A DNA stretch of 64,000 nucleotides from positions 93,861 to 157,860 of the forward strand of contig NKIM01000007.1 in the NCBI GenBank assembly GCA_002255955.1, given 5' to 3'. Positions 56,901 through 64,000 of this stretch are shown here, one piece after another. Numbering within the stretch: position 1 is the first letter of the stretch; every line of letters starts with the position of its first letter. Position numbers and translations under genes: made by a program. This stretch comes from Burkholderiales bacterium PBB2. GTDB taxonomy: Bacteria > Pseudomonadota > Gammaproteobacteria > Burkholderiales > Burkholderiaceae_C. The notes below the pieces were generated by a model. The model ran no database searches. It had not been told where the DNA came from and was given only the letters and a program-made list of their open reading frames with translations.

Positions 56901-57443
56901 CACCAGCAGGGCGCAGATCAGATAGCCCCAGCGCGGCGGGATGTCCAGCGCCAGGTCCAGGGCATAGGCCATGACGGCCGCTTCCAGCGCAAAGAAGATG
57001 AAGGTGAAGCTGGCGTAAATCAGCGAGGTCAGGGTCGAGCCCAGGTAGCCGAAGCCGGCGCCGCGGGTCAGCAGGTCCATGTCCACGCCGTAGCGGGCGG
57101 CGTAGATGCTGATGGGCAGGCCGGCCAGAAAGATGATCAGGCCGGTGGTGACGATGGCCCAGGCCGCATTGGCCCAGCCGTACTGCAGCAGCAAGGTGGC
57201 GCCCACGGCCTCCAGGATCAGGAAGGAGGCTGCGCCGAAGGCCGTGTTGGCCACCCGGAAGCCCGACCAGCGGCGGAAGCGCTGTGGCGTGAAGCGCAGG
57301 GCGTAGTCCTCCAGCGTTTCGCGCGCCACCCAGGCGTTGTAGTCGCGCCGGATCTTGATGACGCGCTGCGGCGCCGGGCCGGCTTCGGGCGGATGAAGGG
57401 GCGGATGCAGGGGCAGCGGCACATCGTGGGGCAGGGCGCTCAT
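53961..57443 (-). CDS. NCS1-type permease fused to hybrid sensor histidine kinase
   Basis: 1160 residues from the ATG at 57443. Residues about 30-470 are a 12-segment permease domain like purine/cytosine/hydantoin (NCS1) transporters ([40 protein letters not shown]). A Cys-rich linker (about 526-562, [20 protein letters not shown] then [15 protein letters not shown]) may bind metal. Two more membrane segments and a coiled coil lead to HisKA ([12 protein letters not shown], His about 716), HATPase ([18 protein letters not shown]) and a receiver domain ([11 protein letters not shown], Asp about 1007), then an 80-residue helical tail. It resembles the CbrA idea of a transporter used as sensor. 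Divergent from ureA by 98 bases. Confidence 0.92.
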   Translation of the reverse strand: MSALPHDVPLPLHPPLHPPEAGPAPQRVIKIRRDYNAWVARETLEDYALRFTPQRFRRWSGFRVANTAFGAASFLILEAVGATLLLQYGWANAAWAIVTTGLIIFLAGLPISIYAARYGVDMDLLTRGAGFGYLGSTLTSLIYASFTFIFFALEAAVMAYALDLALDIPPRWGYLICALLVIPLVTHGVSVISRLQLITQPLWLVLLLLPFAAVLWQEPQAFAGALHHAGALSGTAGFELRHFGAALTVGIALITQMGEQADYLRFMPALPSDAAPAQRRRWWAAVLVGGPGWVLLGVLKMLGGALLAWLALSHAVPAERAVDPNQMYLAAYEYVFPHYGWAVAATALFVIVSQLKINVTNAYAGSLAWSNFFSRLTHSHPGRVVWVVFNTLIAFLLMEMNVFEALSAVLGLYGNVAIAWIMAVVADLVINKPLGLSPPGIEFKRAHLYDVNPVGVGAMALASALSVSAHLGLFGPDAQAFSALIALVTALLASPLIAWATRGRYYLARAQFGEDQDEGRPLRARRCVICEREYEGPDMAQCPAYQGTICSLCCSLDARCGDLCKPQARLSAQWSGALRRLLPRPLWPVLDKGLGHFLLLMGVLLPLLAALFGLLYHQELQSLGASETPASLRAGFLKAYVLLSLGLGIAAWWLVLAHQSREVAQEESNRQTEALMREIASHRRTDEALQAARVLAERAQAAAEAANQAKSRYVSAISHELRTPLNSILGYAQLMAEDTHELPPRRRQAVQVIKRSGEHLLSLIDGTLDLARIEAGRLSLELAPLRFEDCMHELAEMFEPQAAAQGLQFRFEVQGELPACVRGDERRLRQILINLIGNAIKFTPRGQVTLRVRHARELALIEVEDSGPGLDAAELARIFEPFTRGSSRGTGATVGAGLGLTMAQMLARLMGGELNARSTPGQGSVFSVRLFLPALPDSALPPARAPRPRLGYAGPRRLLLLVDNEEADRQLLIELLAPLGFELRSASSGHDALDLIVSGGLRPDAVLLDLAMPGIDGWETLRRLRALDLPQPPRVAIVSANAFEKGQEHEGGITAADFITKPVRHAELLDWLGQALALQWLEKPNDARPAPALAQQPLPAEHLPALREALELGHYRGVLAALDRMQASQPDCQPRVEQLREQARQFQFEAMLQNLEDAPC

Positions 57444-57494
57444 GGGCGAACTGCGAGCAGGTTTCGTGCCGCCTGCGCGTGGCGGTCTCCAAGT

Positions 57495-57510
57495 CGGCAC
57501 GGGACTTGCA
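57495..57510 (+). promoter_or_regulatory. Sigma-54 (-24/-12) promoter before ureA
   Basis: CGGCACGGGACTTGCA matches the RpoN consensus TGGCACG-N4-TTGCW at all but the first base, with GG (57496-57497) and GC (57508-57509) exactly ten bases apart. Transcription would start near 57521, 20 bases before the ureA ATG. This predicts nitrogen control through an enhancer-binding protein such as NtrC; no enhancer site was identified. Confidence 0.7.
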
Positions 57511-57541
57511 AACAGCCCTCGCAACACCCGAGCCGAACACC

Positions 57542-57844
57542 ATGGAACTGACTCCACGCGAAAAAGACAAGTTGCTGATCTTCACGGCCGCCCTGCTGGC
57601 CGAGCGCCGGCGTGCGCGCGGGCTCAAGCTCAACTACCCCGAGGCCGTGGCCTTCATCAGCGCCGCCGTGATGGAAGGCGCCCGCGACGGCAAGACCGTC
57701 GCCCAGCTGATGAGCGAGGGCCGCGAGCTGCTCGGCCGCGCCGATGTGATGGACGGTGTGGCCGAGATGATTCCCGACATCCAGGTGGAAGCGACCTTCC
57801 CGGATGGCAGCAAATTGGTCACGGTCCACCAACCGATTGTTTGA
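57542..57844 (+). CDS. ureA: Urease gamma subunit
   Basis: 100 residues, the standard size: [60 protein letters not shown]. First structural gene of the urease cluster, directly behind the sigma-54-type promoter. The accessory gene ureD, often upstream of ureA in proteobacteria, is not here. Confidence 0.97.
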   Translation: MELTPREKDKLLIFTAALLAERRRARGLKLNYPEAVAFISAAVMEGARDGKTVAQLMSEGRELLGRADVMDGVAEMIPDIQVEATFPDGSKLVTVHQPIV

Positions 57845-57887
57845 ACGCCCTGATCCATCTCCACGACACCGACAGGAACCCGCCCTC

Positions 57888-58469
57888 ATGAAACGCGCTC
57901 TCGTCTCCGCCCTCGCTGGCTTGTTGCCCCTGGTGGCCGTGTCGCACACCGGCGATGCCGCCCATGGCCATGACTTCATCACCGGCTTCTTCCACCCCTT
58001 GAGCGGTGCCGATCACCTGGCGGCCATGCTGACCGTGGGCTTGTGGAGCGGCTTGGCGCTGCGCCGGCCCTGGCAGGCGCCGCTGGCCTTTGCCGTGCTG
58101 CTGCTGGTCGGTGCGCTGCTGGGCTTGAGCGGCCTGGAGCTGCCTGCCGTCGAGCCCATGATCGCCGCCTCGGTGCTGGCCCTGGGCTTGCTGGCCGCCA
58201 CCCGGCGTGCCCTGGCGCCCGCCCTGGCCATGGGCCTGGTGGGCTTTTTTGCCTGTTTCCACGGCGTGGCCCATGGTGCTGAGTTGGACGGCGGCCTGGC
58301 CTTGCTGGGCATGGTGCTGGCGACCTGGCTGCTCCATGTGGCCGGCCTGGGCCTGGGCCTGTGGCTGCGCCGCACGCAGGCGCGCTGGGCCCTGCCGCTG
58401 AGCCGCGTGCTGGGCGGTGGCATTGCGCTGCTGGGCCTGGCCCTGATGACCCGGGTGGTCGGCGCATGA
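57888..58469 (+). CDS. ureJ: HupE/UreJ family nickel-related membrane protein
   Basis: 193 residues: signal-like start ([18 protein letters not shown]), the family motif [20 protein letters not shown], and five to six membrane segments with a second His-rich stretch [14 protein letters not shown]. HupE/UreJ proteins are thought to move nickel for hydrogenase or urease. It sits between ureA and ureB, as in other Burkholderiales. Confidence 0.9.
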   Translation: MKRALVSALAGLLPLVAVSHTGDAAHGHDFITGFFHPLSGADHLAAMLTVGLWSGLALRRPWQAPLAFAVLLLVGALLGLSGLELPAVEPMIAASVLALGLLAATRRALAPALAMGLVGFFACFHGVAHGAELDGGLALLGMVLATWLLHVAGLGLGLWLRRTQARWALPLSRVLGGGIALLGLALMTRVVGA

Positions 58470-58771
58470 TTCCCGGCGAGCTGTTCACGCCCGAGGGCGA
58501 GCACCTGCTCAACCCCGGCCGGCGCACGCTGAGCCTGGTGGTGCAGAACGCGGGCGACCGGCCCATTCAGGTTGGTTCCCACTACCACTTCGCCGAAACC
58601 AATGCGGCCCTGCAGTTCGACCGCGCCGCGGCGCGCGGCATGCGGCTGAACATCGGTTCCGGCCTGGCCGTGCGCTTCGAGCCCGGCCAGCAGCGCACCG
58701 TGGAGCTGGTGGACCTGGCCGGCGCGCGCATCGTCCACGGCTTCCGCGGCCTGGTGCAAGGGAGCTTGTGA
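58466..58771 (+). CDS. ureB: Urease beta subunit
   Basis: 101 residues: [40 protein letters not shown] and [20 protein letters not shown]. Standard size for a separate beta subunit. The ATG overlaps the ureJ stop (ATGA) and its stop overlaps the ureC start. Confidence 0.97.
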   Translation: MIPGELFTPEGEHLLNPGRRTLSLVVQNAGDRPIQVGSHYHFAETNAALQFDRAAARGMRLNIGSGLAVRFEPGQQRTVELVDLAGARIVHGFRGLVQGSL

Positions 58772-60489
58772 TGGCCACGCTGGGACGACGCGCCTATGCC
58801 GAGATGTACGGCCCCACCGTGGGCGACCGCCTGCGTCTGGCCGACACGGAGTTGATCATCGAGGTCGAGCAAGACCTGACCCTGCGCGCCGGCGGCTACG
58901 GCGAGGAGGTCAAGTTCGGCGGTGGCAAGACGATCCGTGACGGCATGGCGCAGTCGCAGCGTGCTCGTGATGAGGGTGCTGTCGACACGGTCATGACCAA
59001 CGCCTTGATCCTTGATCACTGGGGCATCATCAAGGCCGACATCGGCCTCAAGAACAGCCGCATCGTCGCCATCGGCAAGGCCGGCAACCCCGACACCCAA
59101 CCCGGCGTGGACATCATCATCGGCCCCGGCACTGAGGTGATTGCCTGCGAAGGGCTGATCGTCACTGCCGGCGCGGTGGACACCCACATCCACTTCATCT
59201 GCCCGCAGCAGATCGAGGAAGCCCTGGCCAGCGGCGTGACCACCATGCTGGGCGGCGGCACCGGCCCGGCCACCGGCACCCTGGCCACCACCTGCACGCC
59301 CGGTGCCTGGCATCTGGAGCGCATGCTGCAGGCGGCCGATGCCTTCCCCATGAACCTGGGCTTTCTCGGCAAGGGCAATGCCAGCCAGCCTCTGGCCTTG
59401 CAGGAGCAGATCGAAGCCGGCGCCATCGGCCTCAAGCTGCACGAGGACTGGGGCACCACGCCGGCCGCCATCGACAACTGCCTGAACGTGGCCGAAGCCA
59501 CCGACACCCAAGTCGCCATCCACACCGACACGCTCAACGAGAGCGGCTTTGTCGAGGACACGGTGGCGGCTTTCAAAGGCCGCACCATCCACACCTTCCA
59601 CACCGAGGGTGCGGGCGGTGGCCATGCACCCGACATTCTCAAGGTGGTGGGCGAGGCGAACGTGCTGCCCAGCTCCACCAACCCGACCCGGCCGTACACG
59701 ATCAACACCCTGGACGAGCATGTCGACATGCTCATGGTCTGCCACCACCTGGACCCGGCGATTGCCGAGGACCTGGCTTTTGCCGAAAGCCGCATCCGCC
59801 GCGAGACCATTGCGGCCGAAGACATCCTGCACGACCTCGGCGCCATCAGCATGTTCAGCTCCGACTCCCAGGCCATGGGCCGGGTCGGCGAGGTGATCCT
59901 GCGCTGCTGGCAGACGGCGCACAAGATGAAGGTGCAGCGCGGGCCTTTGCCCGGCGACGGGCCTGGCAATGACAACGCGCGGGTCAAGCGTTATGTGGCC
60001 AAGCTGGCCATCAACCCGGCGATTGCGCATGGCATCAGCCACGAGGTGGGCAGCGTCGAGGTCGGCAAGTGGGCCGATCTGGTGCTCTGGAAACCGGCCT
60101 TCTTCGGCGTCAAGCCCAGCATCATTCTCAAGGGCGGCAGCATCGCCCTGGCCGCCATGGGCGACCCCAATGCCTCCATCCCGACCCCACAGCCGGTGCA
60201 CTACCGGCCCATGTTCGCGGCCTTCGGCGGTGCCCTGGCGCGCAGCTCGCTGAGCTTTGTGTCGCAGGCCGGCCTGGCGGCCGGGGTGGGCCAGCGCTAT
60301 GGTTTGCAAAAGACGCTGGCTGCCGTGCGCGGCATCCGCGGCCTGGGCAAGCGCGACATGATCCACAACGACTACGCACCGCGCATGGAGGTCGATGCGC
60401 AAAGCTATGCCGTGCGGGCGGATGGCCTCTTGCTCAGCTGCGAGCCGGCGCAGAGCCTGCCCATGACCCAACGCTATTTTTTGTTCTGA
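58771..60489 (+). CDS. ureC: Urease alpha subunit
   Basis: Catalytic subunit hydrolysing urea to ammonia and carbamate. 572 residues: nickel ligands in [11 protein letters not shown], the carbamylated Lys in GLKLHEDWG, further ligands in [15 protein letters not shown], the mobile-flap Cys/His in MLMVCHHLD and the late Asp in [12 protein letters not shown]. All key residues are intact. The ATG at 58771 shares one base with the ureB stop; a GTG at 58768 is an alternative. Confidence 0.97.
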   Translation: MATLGRRAYAEMYGPTVGDRLRLADTELIIEVEQDLTLRAGGYGEEVKFGGGKTIRDGMAQSQRARDEGAVDTVMTNALILDHWGIIKADIGLKNSRIVAIGKAGNPDTQPGVDIIIGPGTEVIACEGLIVTAGAVDTHIHFICPQQIEEALASGVTTMLGGGTGPATGTLATTCTPGAWHLERMLQAADAFPMNLGFLGKGNASQPLALQEQIEAGAIGLKLHEDWGTTPAAIDNCLNVAEATDTQVAIHTDTLNESGFVEDTVAAFKGRTIHTFHTEGAGGGHAPDILKVVGEANVLPSSTNPTRPYTINTLDEHVDMLMVCHHLDPAIAEDLAFAESRIRRETIAAEDILHDLGAISMFSSDSQAMGRVGEVILRCWQTAHKMKVQRGPLPGDGPGNDNARVKRYVAKLAINPAIAHGISHEVGSVEVGKWADLVLWKPAFFGVKPSIILKGGSIALAAMGDPNASIPTPQPVHYRPMFAAFGGALARSSLSFVSQAGLAAGVGQRYGLQKTLAAVRGIRGLGKRDMIHNDYAPRMEVDAQSYAVRADGLLLSCEPAQSLPMTQRYFLF

Positions 60490-60503
60490 TGTGCTCACCT
60501 GCC

Positions 60504-61001
60504 ATGTCCACCGAAACCGACCTGCTGATCCGCCTCGATGACCTCAGCGACCCACGCATTGCCGCCTTCATGGAAGAGCATCTTCAGGACATGCGCGCCA
60601 CCTCGCCGCCGGAAAGCGTGCATGCGTTGGACATGAACAAGCTGCGTCAGCCCGAGATCGCCTTCTGGACCGCCTGGCTCAGTGATGAGCGCGGCGCGCC
60701 CGGCCAGATGCTGGCCGCCACGGCCGCCATCAAGCACCTGGATGCGGCGCATGCGGAACTGAAATCCATGCGCACCGCTGCCGTGCTGCGCGGCCGTGGC
60801 CTGGCGCGCCGCATGCTGCGCCATGTGCTGGCCGAGGCGCGCCAGCGCGGCTACCGCCGCCTGAGCCTGGAGACCGGCACGCAGGACTTCTTCGAGCCCG
60901 CCCGCCAGCTCTACGCCAGCGAAGGCTTTGTGGACTGCGGGCCCTTCGGCAGCTACCGGCTCGACCCCTACAGCTGCTTCATGACCCTGGAGCTGAAATG
61001 A
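60504..61001 (+). CDS. GNAT-family N-acetyltransferase inside the urease cluster
   Basis: 165 residues: MSTETDLLIRLDDLSDPRIA, then the acetyl-CoA loop (AVLRGRGLARRMLRHVLAEA) and a late GNAT strand LYASEGFVDCGPFGSYRLDP. The family usually acetylates small amines or protein termini; the substrate here is unknown. An ATG at 60489 sharing a base with the ureC stop would add five residues. The stop overlaps ureE (ATGA), so it is translated as part of the urease operon. Confidence 0.87.
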   Translation: MSTETDLLIRLDDLSDPRIAAFMEEHLQDMRATSPPESVHALDMNKLRQPEIAFWTAWLSDERGAPGQMLAATAAIKHLDAAHAELKSMRTAAVLRGRGLARRMLRHVLAEARQRGYRRLSLETGTQDFFEPARQLYASEGFVDCGPFGSYRLDPYSCFMTLELK

Positions 61002-61555
61002 GCGAGGCCACGCCGACGCTGCTGCAGGTGGCCCGTCTGATTCCGCAAGGCCAGGGCCTGGCGCCGGTGCTGCTGCGCCGTGCGGCCCGCCTCAGCCTGG
61101 ACTGGGACACGCGGCAGAAGAGCCGCTTTCAGGCCGAGGACTCCAGCGGCCGGGCCTTGGGTGTGTTCCTGCCGCGCGGCACCCAGCTGCGCGGCGGCGA
61201 TGTGTTGCTGGCCGAGGATGGCAGCCTGATCCGCGTCCAGGCGGCACCCCAGGCGCTGCTGCGCATCAGCGCTTGCGCGGAACACGGGTCACCTTTTGAC
61301 TTGACCCGCGCGGCCTATCACCTGGGCAACCGCCATGTGCCCATCGAGCTGCAGCCCGGCTATTTGCAGATCGAGCCCGACCATGTGCTCGCCGACATGC
61401 TGCGCGCCCAGCCGCATCTGCAGGTGCAGGCGCTGGACGCGCCGTTTGAGCCTGAGGGCGGGGCTTATGCGGCGGGGCATGGGCACAGCCATGACCATGG
61501 GCACGACCATGGTCATGCTCACCACCCTCACCATCATCATCACGATCATCCATGA
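60998..61555 (+). CDS. ureE: Urease accessory protein UreE (nickel chaperone)
   Basis: 185 residues with the N-terminal peptide-binding domain ([36 protein letters not shown]) and the metal-binding domain ([20 protein letters not shown], with conserved GNRH). The last 28 residues hold 15 histidines, a nickel-storing tail like that of Klebsiella UreE. Overlaps the GNAT gene and ureF. Confidence 0.95.
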   Translation: MSEATPTLLQVARLIPQGQGLAPVLLRRAARLSLDWDTRQKSRFQAEDSSGRALGVFLPRGTQLRGGDVLLAEDGSLIRVQAAPQALLRISACAEHGSPFDLTRAAYHLGNRHVPIELQPGYLQIEPDHVLADMLRAQPHLQVQALDAPFEPEGGAYAAGHGHSHDHGHDHGHAHHPHHHHHDHP

Positions 61556-62226
61556 GCGCCCTGCTGCAACTGCTCTGGCTGGCCTCGCCGGCTTTGCCGA
61601 TCGGCGGCTTCTCCTATTCCGAGGGCATCGAATCGGCCGTGGCCCATGGCTGGGTGAATGACGAAGCCAGCACCGCGCACTGGCTCTCGCAGCAGCTGCG
61701 CTTGAGCCAGGCCCGTGGCGACCTGTCACTGGCAGCCCAGGCCTTGCGAGCTTGGCACGAAGACGACCAGGCCACTCTGCGTCGCCTGAACGACTGGTTG
61801 CTGCAGACCCGCGAGAGCGCCGAGCTGCGCCTGCAGTCAGAGCAGATGGGCCGTTCGCTGCTGGACTGGCTGCGCAACCACGACACCGCCACGCCCGCGC
61901 AGATCGGGGAGTGCCAGGCTTTGGGCCAGCCCTGCTACCCGCTGGTGATGGCCCTGGCCCTGGCAGCCAGCGAGGCCGCGCCCGAGGACGCGCTGCTGGC
62001 CTATGCCTTCGCCTGGGGTGAGGCCATGGTCGGCGCGGCCATCAAGTCGGTGCCCCTGGGGCAGAGCGCCGGTCAGCGCATCCTGGCCCGCCTGGCCGCC
62101 GAGATTCCCGCGGCAGTGGCCGAGGCCATCACCACCGATGAATCTCGGCGTCAGGCCTTTTCTCCCATGCTGGCGATTCTCTCGGCCCGCCACGAAACCC
62201 AGTACTCCCGCCTGTTCCGATCATGA
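61552..62226 (+). CDS. ureF: Urease accessory protein UreF
   Basis: 224 residues, helical: [32 protein letters not shown], and late [20 protein letters not shown] and [17 protein letters not shown]. UreF acts with UreG and UreD in loading nickel into the apoenzyme. Four-base overlaps with ureE and ureG. Confidence 0.95.
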   Translation: MSALLQLLWLASPALPIGGFSYSEGIESAVAHGWVNDEASTAHWLSQQLRLSQARGDLSLAAQALRAWHEDDQATLRRLNDWLLQTRESAELRLQSEQMGRSLLDWLRNHDTATPAQIGECQALGQPCYPLVMALALAASEAAPEDALLAYAFAWGEAMVGAAIKSVPLGQSAGQRILARLAAEIPAAVAEAITTDESRRQAFSPMLAILSARHETQYSRLFRS

Positions 62227-62900
62227 CGCCAAGCACCTTGAACCAGACCCCGCTGCACCACATCCCTGGCCGCAGCAAGCGCTTGCCGCCCCTGCGCGTG
62301 GGCATTGGTGGCCCGGTCGGCTCGGGCAAGACCACCTTGCTGGAGATGCTGTGCAAGGCCATGCGCGAGCGCTGGGACTTGGTGGCCATCACCAACGACA
62401 TCTACACCAAGGAAGACCAGCGCCTGCTGACCCTCAGCGGCGCGCTGCCGGCCGAGCGCATCCTGGGCGTGGAGACGGGCGGTTGCCCGCACACCGCCAT
62501 CCGCGAAGACTGCTCCATCAATCTGGAGGCGATCGATCGCATGCTGGCGCAGTTTCCCGATGCTGATGTGGTCTTCGTTGAATCGGGCGGCGACAACCTG
62601 GCCGCAACCTTCAGCCCCGAGCTGAGCGACCTGACCATCTACGTCATCGACGTCGCCGCCGGCGAGAAGATCCCGCGCAAGGGCGGCCCCGGCATCACCA
62701 AGAGCGATCTCTTCGTCATCAACAAAACCGACCTGGCCCCGCATGTCGGCGCCAACCTCGAGATCATGGAAGCCGACACCCGCCGCATGCGACCCGACCA
62801 CGCTGGCCGCCGGCCCTATGTGATGACCAACCTGAAGACCCGCAGCGGCCTGGCCGAGGTGGTGGCCTTCATCGAGCGGCGCGGGCTGCTCACGGCCTGA
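62223..62900 (+). CDS. ureG: Urease accessory GTPase UreG
   Basis: 225 residues with the P-loop [17 protein letters not shown], the switch-like [12 protein letters not shown], the metal-binding [14 protein letters not shown] (CPH motif), the Walker B-like [15 protein letters not shown] and the GTP-specificity motif NKTDL. Last gene of the urease cluster; 24 bases from the end of the convergent pseudokinase-globin gene. Confidence 0.97.
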   Translation: MTPSTLNQTPLHHIPGRSKRLPPLRVGIGGPVGSGKTTLLEMLCKAMRERWDLVAITNDIYTKEDQRLLTLSGALPAERILGVETGGCPHTAIREDCSINLEAIDRMLAQFPDADVVFVESGGDNLAATFSPELSDLTIYVIDVAAGEKIPRKGGPGITKSDLFVINKTDLAPHVGANLEIMEADTRRMRPDHAGRRPYVMTNLKTRSGLAEVVAFIERRGLLTA

Positions 62901-62924
62901 GACCGGCGCTCGTCCGCGGCTTGT

Positions 62925-64000
62925 TCAGGCCCGGGCGCGCGACTTCAGGTACTGGATGCCCGGCGCCAGCGCGCTGCGCCAGTAGCGCGCCAGGGCACGG
63001 GCGCTGTCGCGGCGGCTGCACTCGGGGTCGAAGGGTGGCAGGCCGGCCGCCTCGTCGCCACAGACGGTGCGCACCAGCGCGTCGACAAAGGGCTCGTACA
63101 GCGTGGCGGGCATGGCCGCGTGCGAGCGGGCGATTCGGCTGAGCACATTGGGCTCGGCATGGCCGTCGTTCTGCTGGGCAAAGGCCAGCAGCAGCAGCAC
63201 GGCCTCCTTGAGCATGCCGTGCTGGCGCGCCCAGTCCTCGGGTTGGAAGCGGGCGAACAGCGGCCGGGCGGCTTCGCAATCGGCCAGGAAGGTGCTGTAG
63301 AAGCGCTCGAAGAAGGGGCCGTCGAAGCCCGGCTGCTGGGCGCAGCGGCGGTAGCTGTCTCGCGCGATCACCAGGCTCAGATCGTCCTGCAGGTCACGCT
63401 CCTGCAGCACGTCCTTGAGCTGCGGGTAGCGCAGGCTGGCATCCGGCGCGGCCATGCGCGCCACCAGGGCACACAGGCGCTGGGGCATCAGGCGACGCCG
63501 CGTGGCGATGGACGGCAGCGGCTCGAAGGCGTCCAGGCCGTCGCGCAGCACTGCCTCGGGTTCGGCCACGGGCTGGGGCCGCTGGCCGGTGCACATCTCC
63601 CAGGCCAGCACGCCCAGCATGTACTGGTCGGCGCGTGCGGCATCGGCCGCCTCAAGCTGCCCGCCGAAGTGGTCGGGCACCAGGTAGCCCAGGTCTTCCA
63701 GATCGCTGGCCGCGGGCGCCCGGCCCTCAACCTTGGCGGCCTGCAGGCGCGCCACCAGCGCACGCAAGGCCTGGCGCTGGCGGGCCACGGCGCGCCGGCG
63801 GCCCACCGGCAGGATGAAGGGCTCGCCGTCTTCGTCGAGGATGATGTTGCTGGGCTTGATGTTGCCGTAGGTGATGCCCAGGGCATGCGCCCGCGCGATG
63901 GCCGTCACCAGGCGCAACAGCACGCGGCGCAGTGTCTGCACCGGCAGGCCACCTTCGTCGGCATGCTCGCGCAGCACGCTGGCCAGGGTCTTGCCACGGA
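62925..64000 (-). CDS. Degenerate protein kinase fused to a C-terminal globin, 5' part missing
   Basis: The frame runs off the right edge (first visible residues RGKTLASVLREH); about 357 residues are seen. First part: Ser/Thr kinase-like C-lobe, with ITYGNIKPSNIILDEDGEPF in place of the HRDxKPxN loop (Asp replaced by Asn) and FILPVGRRRAV in place of DFG, so the phosphotransfer residues are missing; DQYMLGVLAWEMCTG matches the following kinase helix. Last 150 residues: globin pattern resembling Vitreoscilla haemoglobin (FFERFYSTFLADCEAARPLF, ARQHGMLKEAVLLLLAF, RIARSHAAMPATLYEPFVDA) with a proximal-type His at 63120-63122. Likely a pseudokinase with a haem-binding sensor. Function unknown. Confidence 0.75.
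   Translation of the reverse strand, partial: RGKTLASVLREHADEGGLPVQTLRRVLLRLVTAIARAHALGITYGNIKPSNIILDEDGEPFILPVGRRRAVARQRQALRALVARLQAAKVEGRAPAASDLEDLGYLVPDHFGGQLEAADAARADQYMLGVLAWEMCTGQRPQPVAEPEAVLRDGLDAFEPLPSIATRRRLMPQRLCALVARMAAPDASLRYPQLKDVLQERDLQDDLSLVIARDSYRRCAQQPGFDGPFFERFYSTFLADCEAARPLFARFQPEDWARQHGMLKEAVLLLLAFAQQNDGHAEPNVLSRIARSHAAMPATLYEPFVDALVRTVCGDEAAGLPPFDPECSRRDSARALARYWRSALAPGIQYLKSRARA

Noticed and set aside
53952..57551. Plus-strand open frame of 1199 codons opposite the transporter-kinase gene
   Set aside because: Gln/Ala/Gly/His-rich translation without any domain; the minus strand carries an unmistakable multi-domain protein.

Overview
The window is a contiguous piece of chromosome from a GC-rich betaproteobacterium. 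Gene content and order (lolB-ispE-tRNA-Gln-prs-rplY-pth; ABC transporter-BolA-hisGD; mutM/mutY), the protein sequences and the heavy use of G/C-ending codons point to Burkholderiales, most like the Roseateles / Rubrivivax / Leptothrix group. That placement is an inference. No phage, insertion sequence, rRNA or CRISPR array was seen.

Layout. (1) 1-8250, housekeeping: mutY (cut by the left edge) and mutM on the minus strand; then a TPR protein, lolB, ispE, tRNA-Gln(TTG), prs, rplY, pth and a small exported protein on the plus strand. (2) 8260-25815, cobalamin: a cobalamin riboswitch leads a long, tightly overlapping run: btuB, cobU, btuF, btuC, btuD, cobB, bluB, cobO, cbiB, cobD-like, cobQ, a BtuF-like protein without a signal peptide, and cobT. 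A response regulator (REC/HD-GYP) and histidine kinase pair with its own promoter sits before cobS and the cobC phosphatase. Together these genes import corrinoids, adenosylate and amidate them, build the aminopropanol arm and attach dimethylbenzimidazole. No corrin-ring genes are present. (3) 25817-38050, minus strand: fdx, a micro-ORF, coaD, rsmD, hisF, hisA, hisH, hisB, hisC, a toxin-antitoxin pair, a solute-binding protein, hisD, hisG, a BolA protein and a two-gene ABC exporter. This is a his operon with foreign genes inside it and without hisI/hisE. (4) 38052-40064: a TetR regulator, a TPR-like protein and a small exported protein, followed by about 600 bp of hairpin-rich non-coding DNA. 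(5) 40747-48290: a complete sucrose locus (sucrose phosphorylase, MFS sugar transporter, fructokinase, TonB-dependent receptor, LacI regulator with two operators). (6) 48608-52955: a glycosyltransferase, a beta-propeller-like protein and a GAF/GGDEF/EAL protein. (7) 52978-64000: a LuxR-type response regulator and a giant transporter-histidine kinase fusion, divergent from a urease cluster ureA-ureJ-ureB-ureC-GNAT-ureE-ureF-ureG that has a sigma-54-type promoter; then, convergent and cut by the right edge, a degenerate protein kinase fused to a globin.

Most notable: the pseudokinase-globin fusion at the right end; the NCS1-type permease fused to a hybrid kinase beside urease, with a -24/-12 promoter before ureA; the toxin-antitoxin cassette translationally joined to hisC with twin palindromic operators; the 42-codon ORF that repeats the start of the ferredoxin gene; and two non-coding, hairpin-dense stretches.
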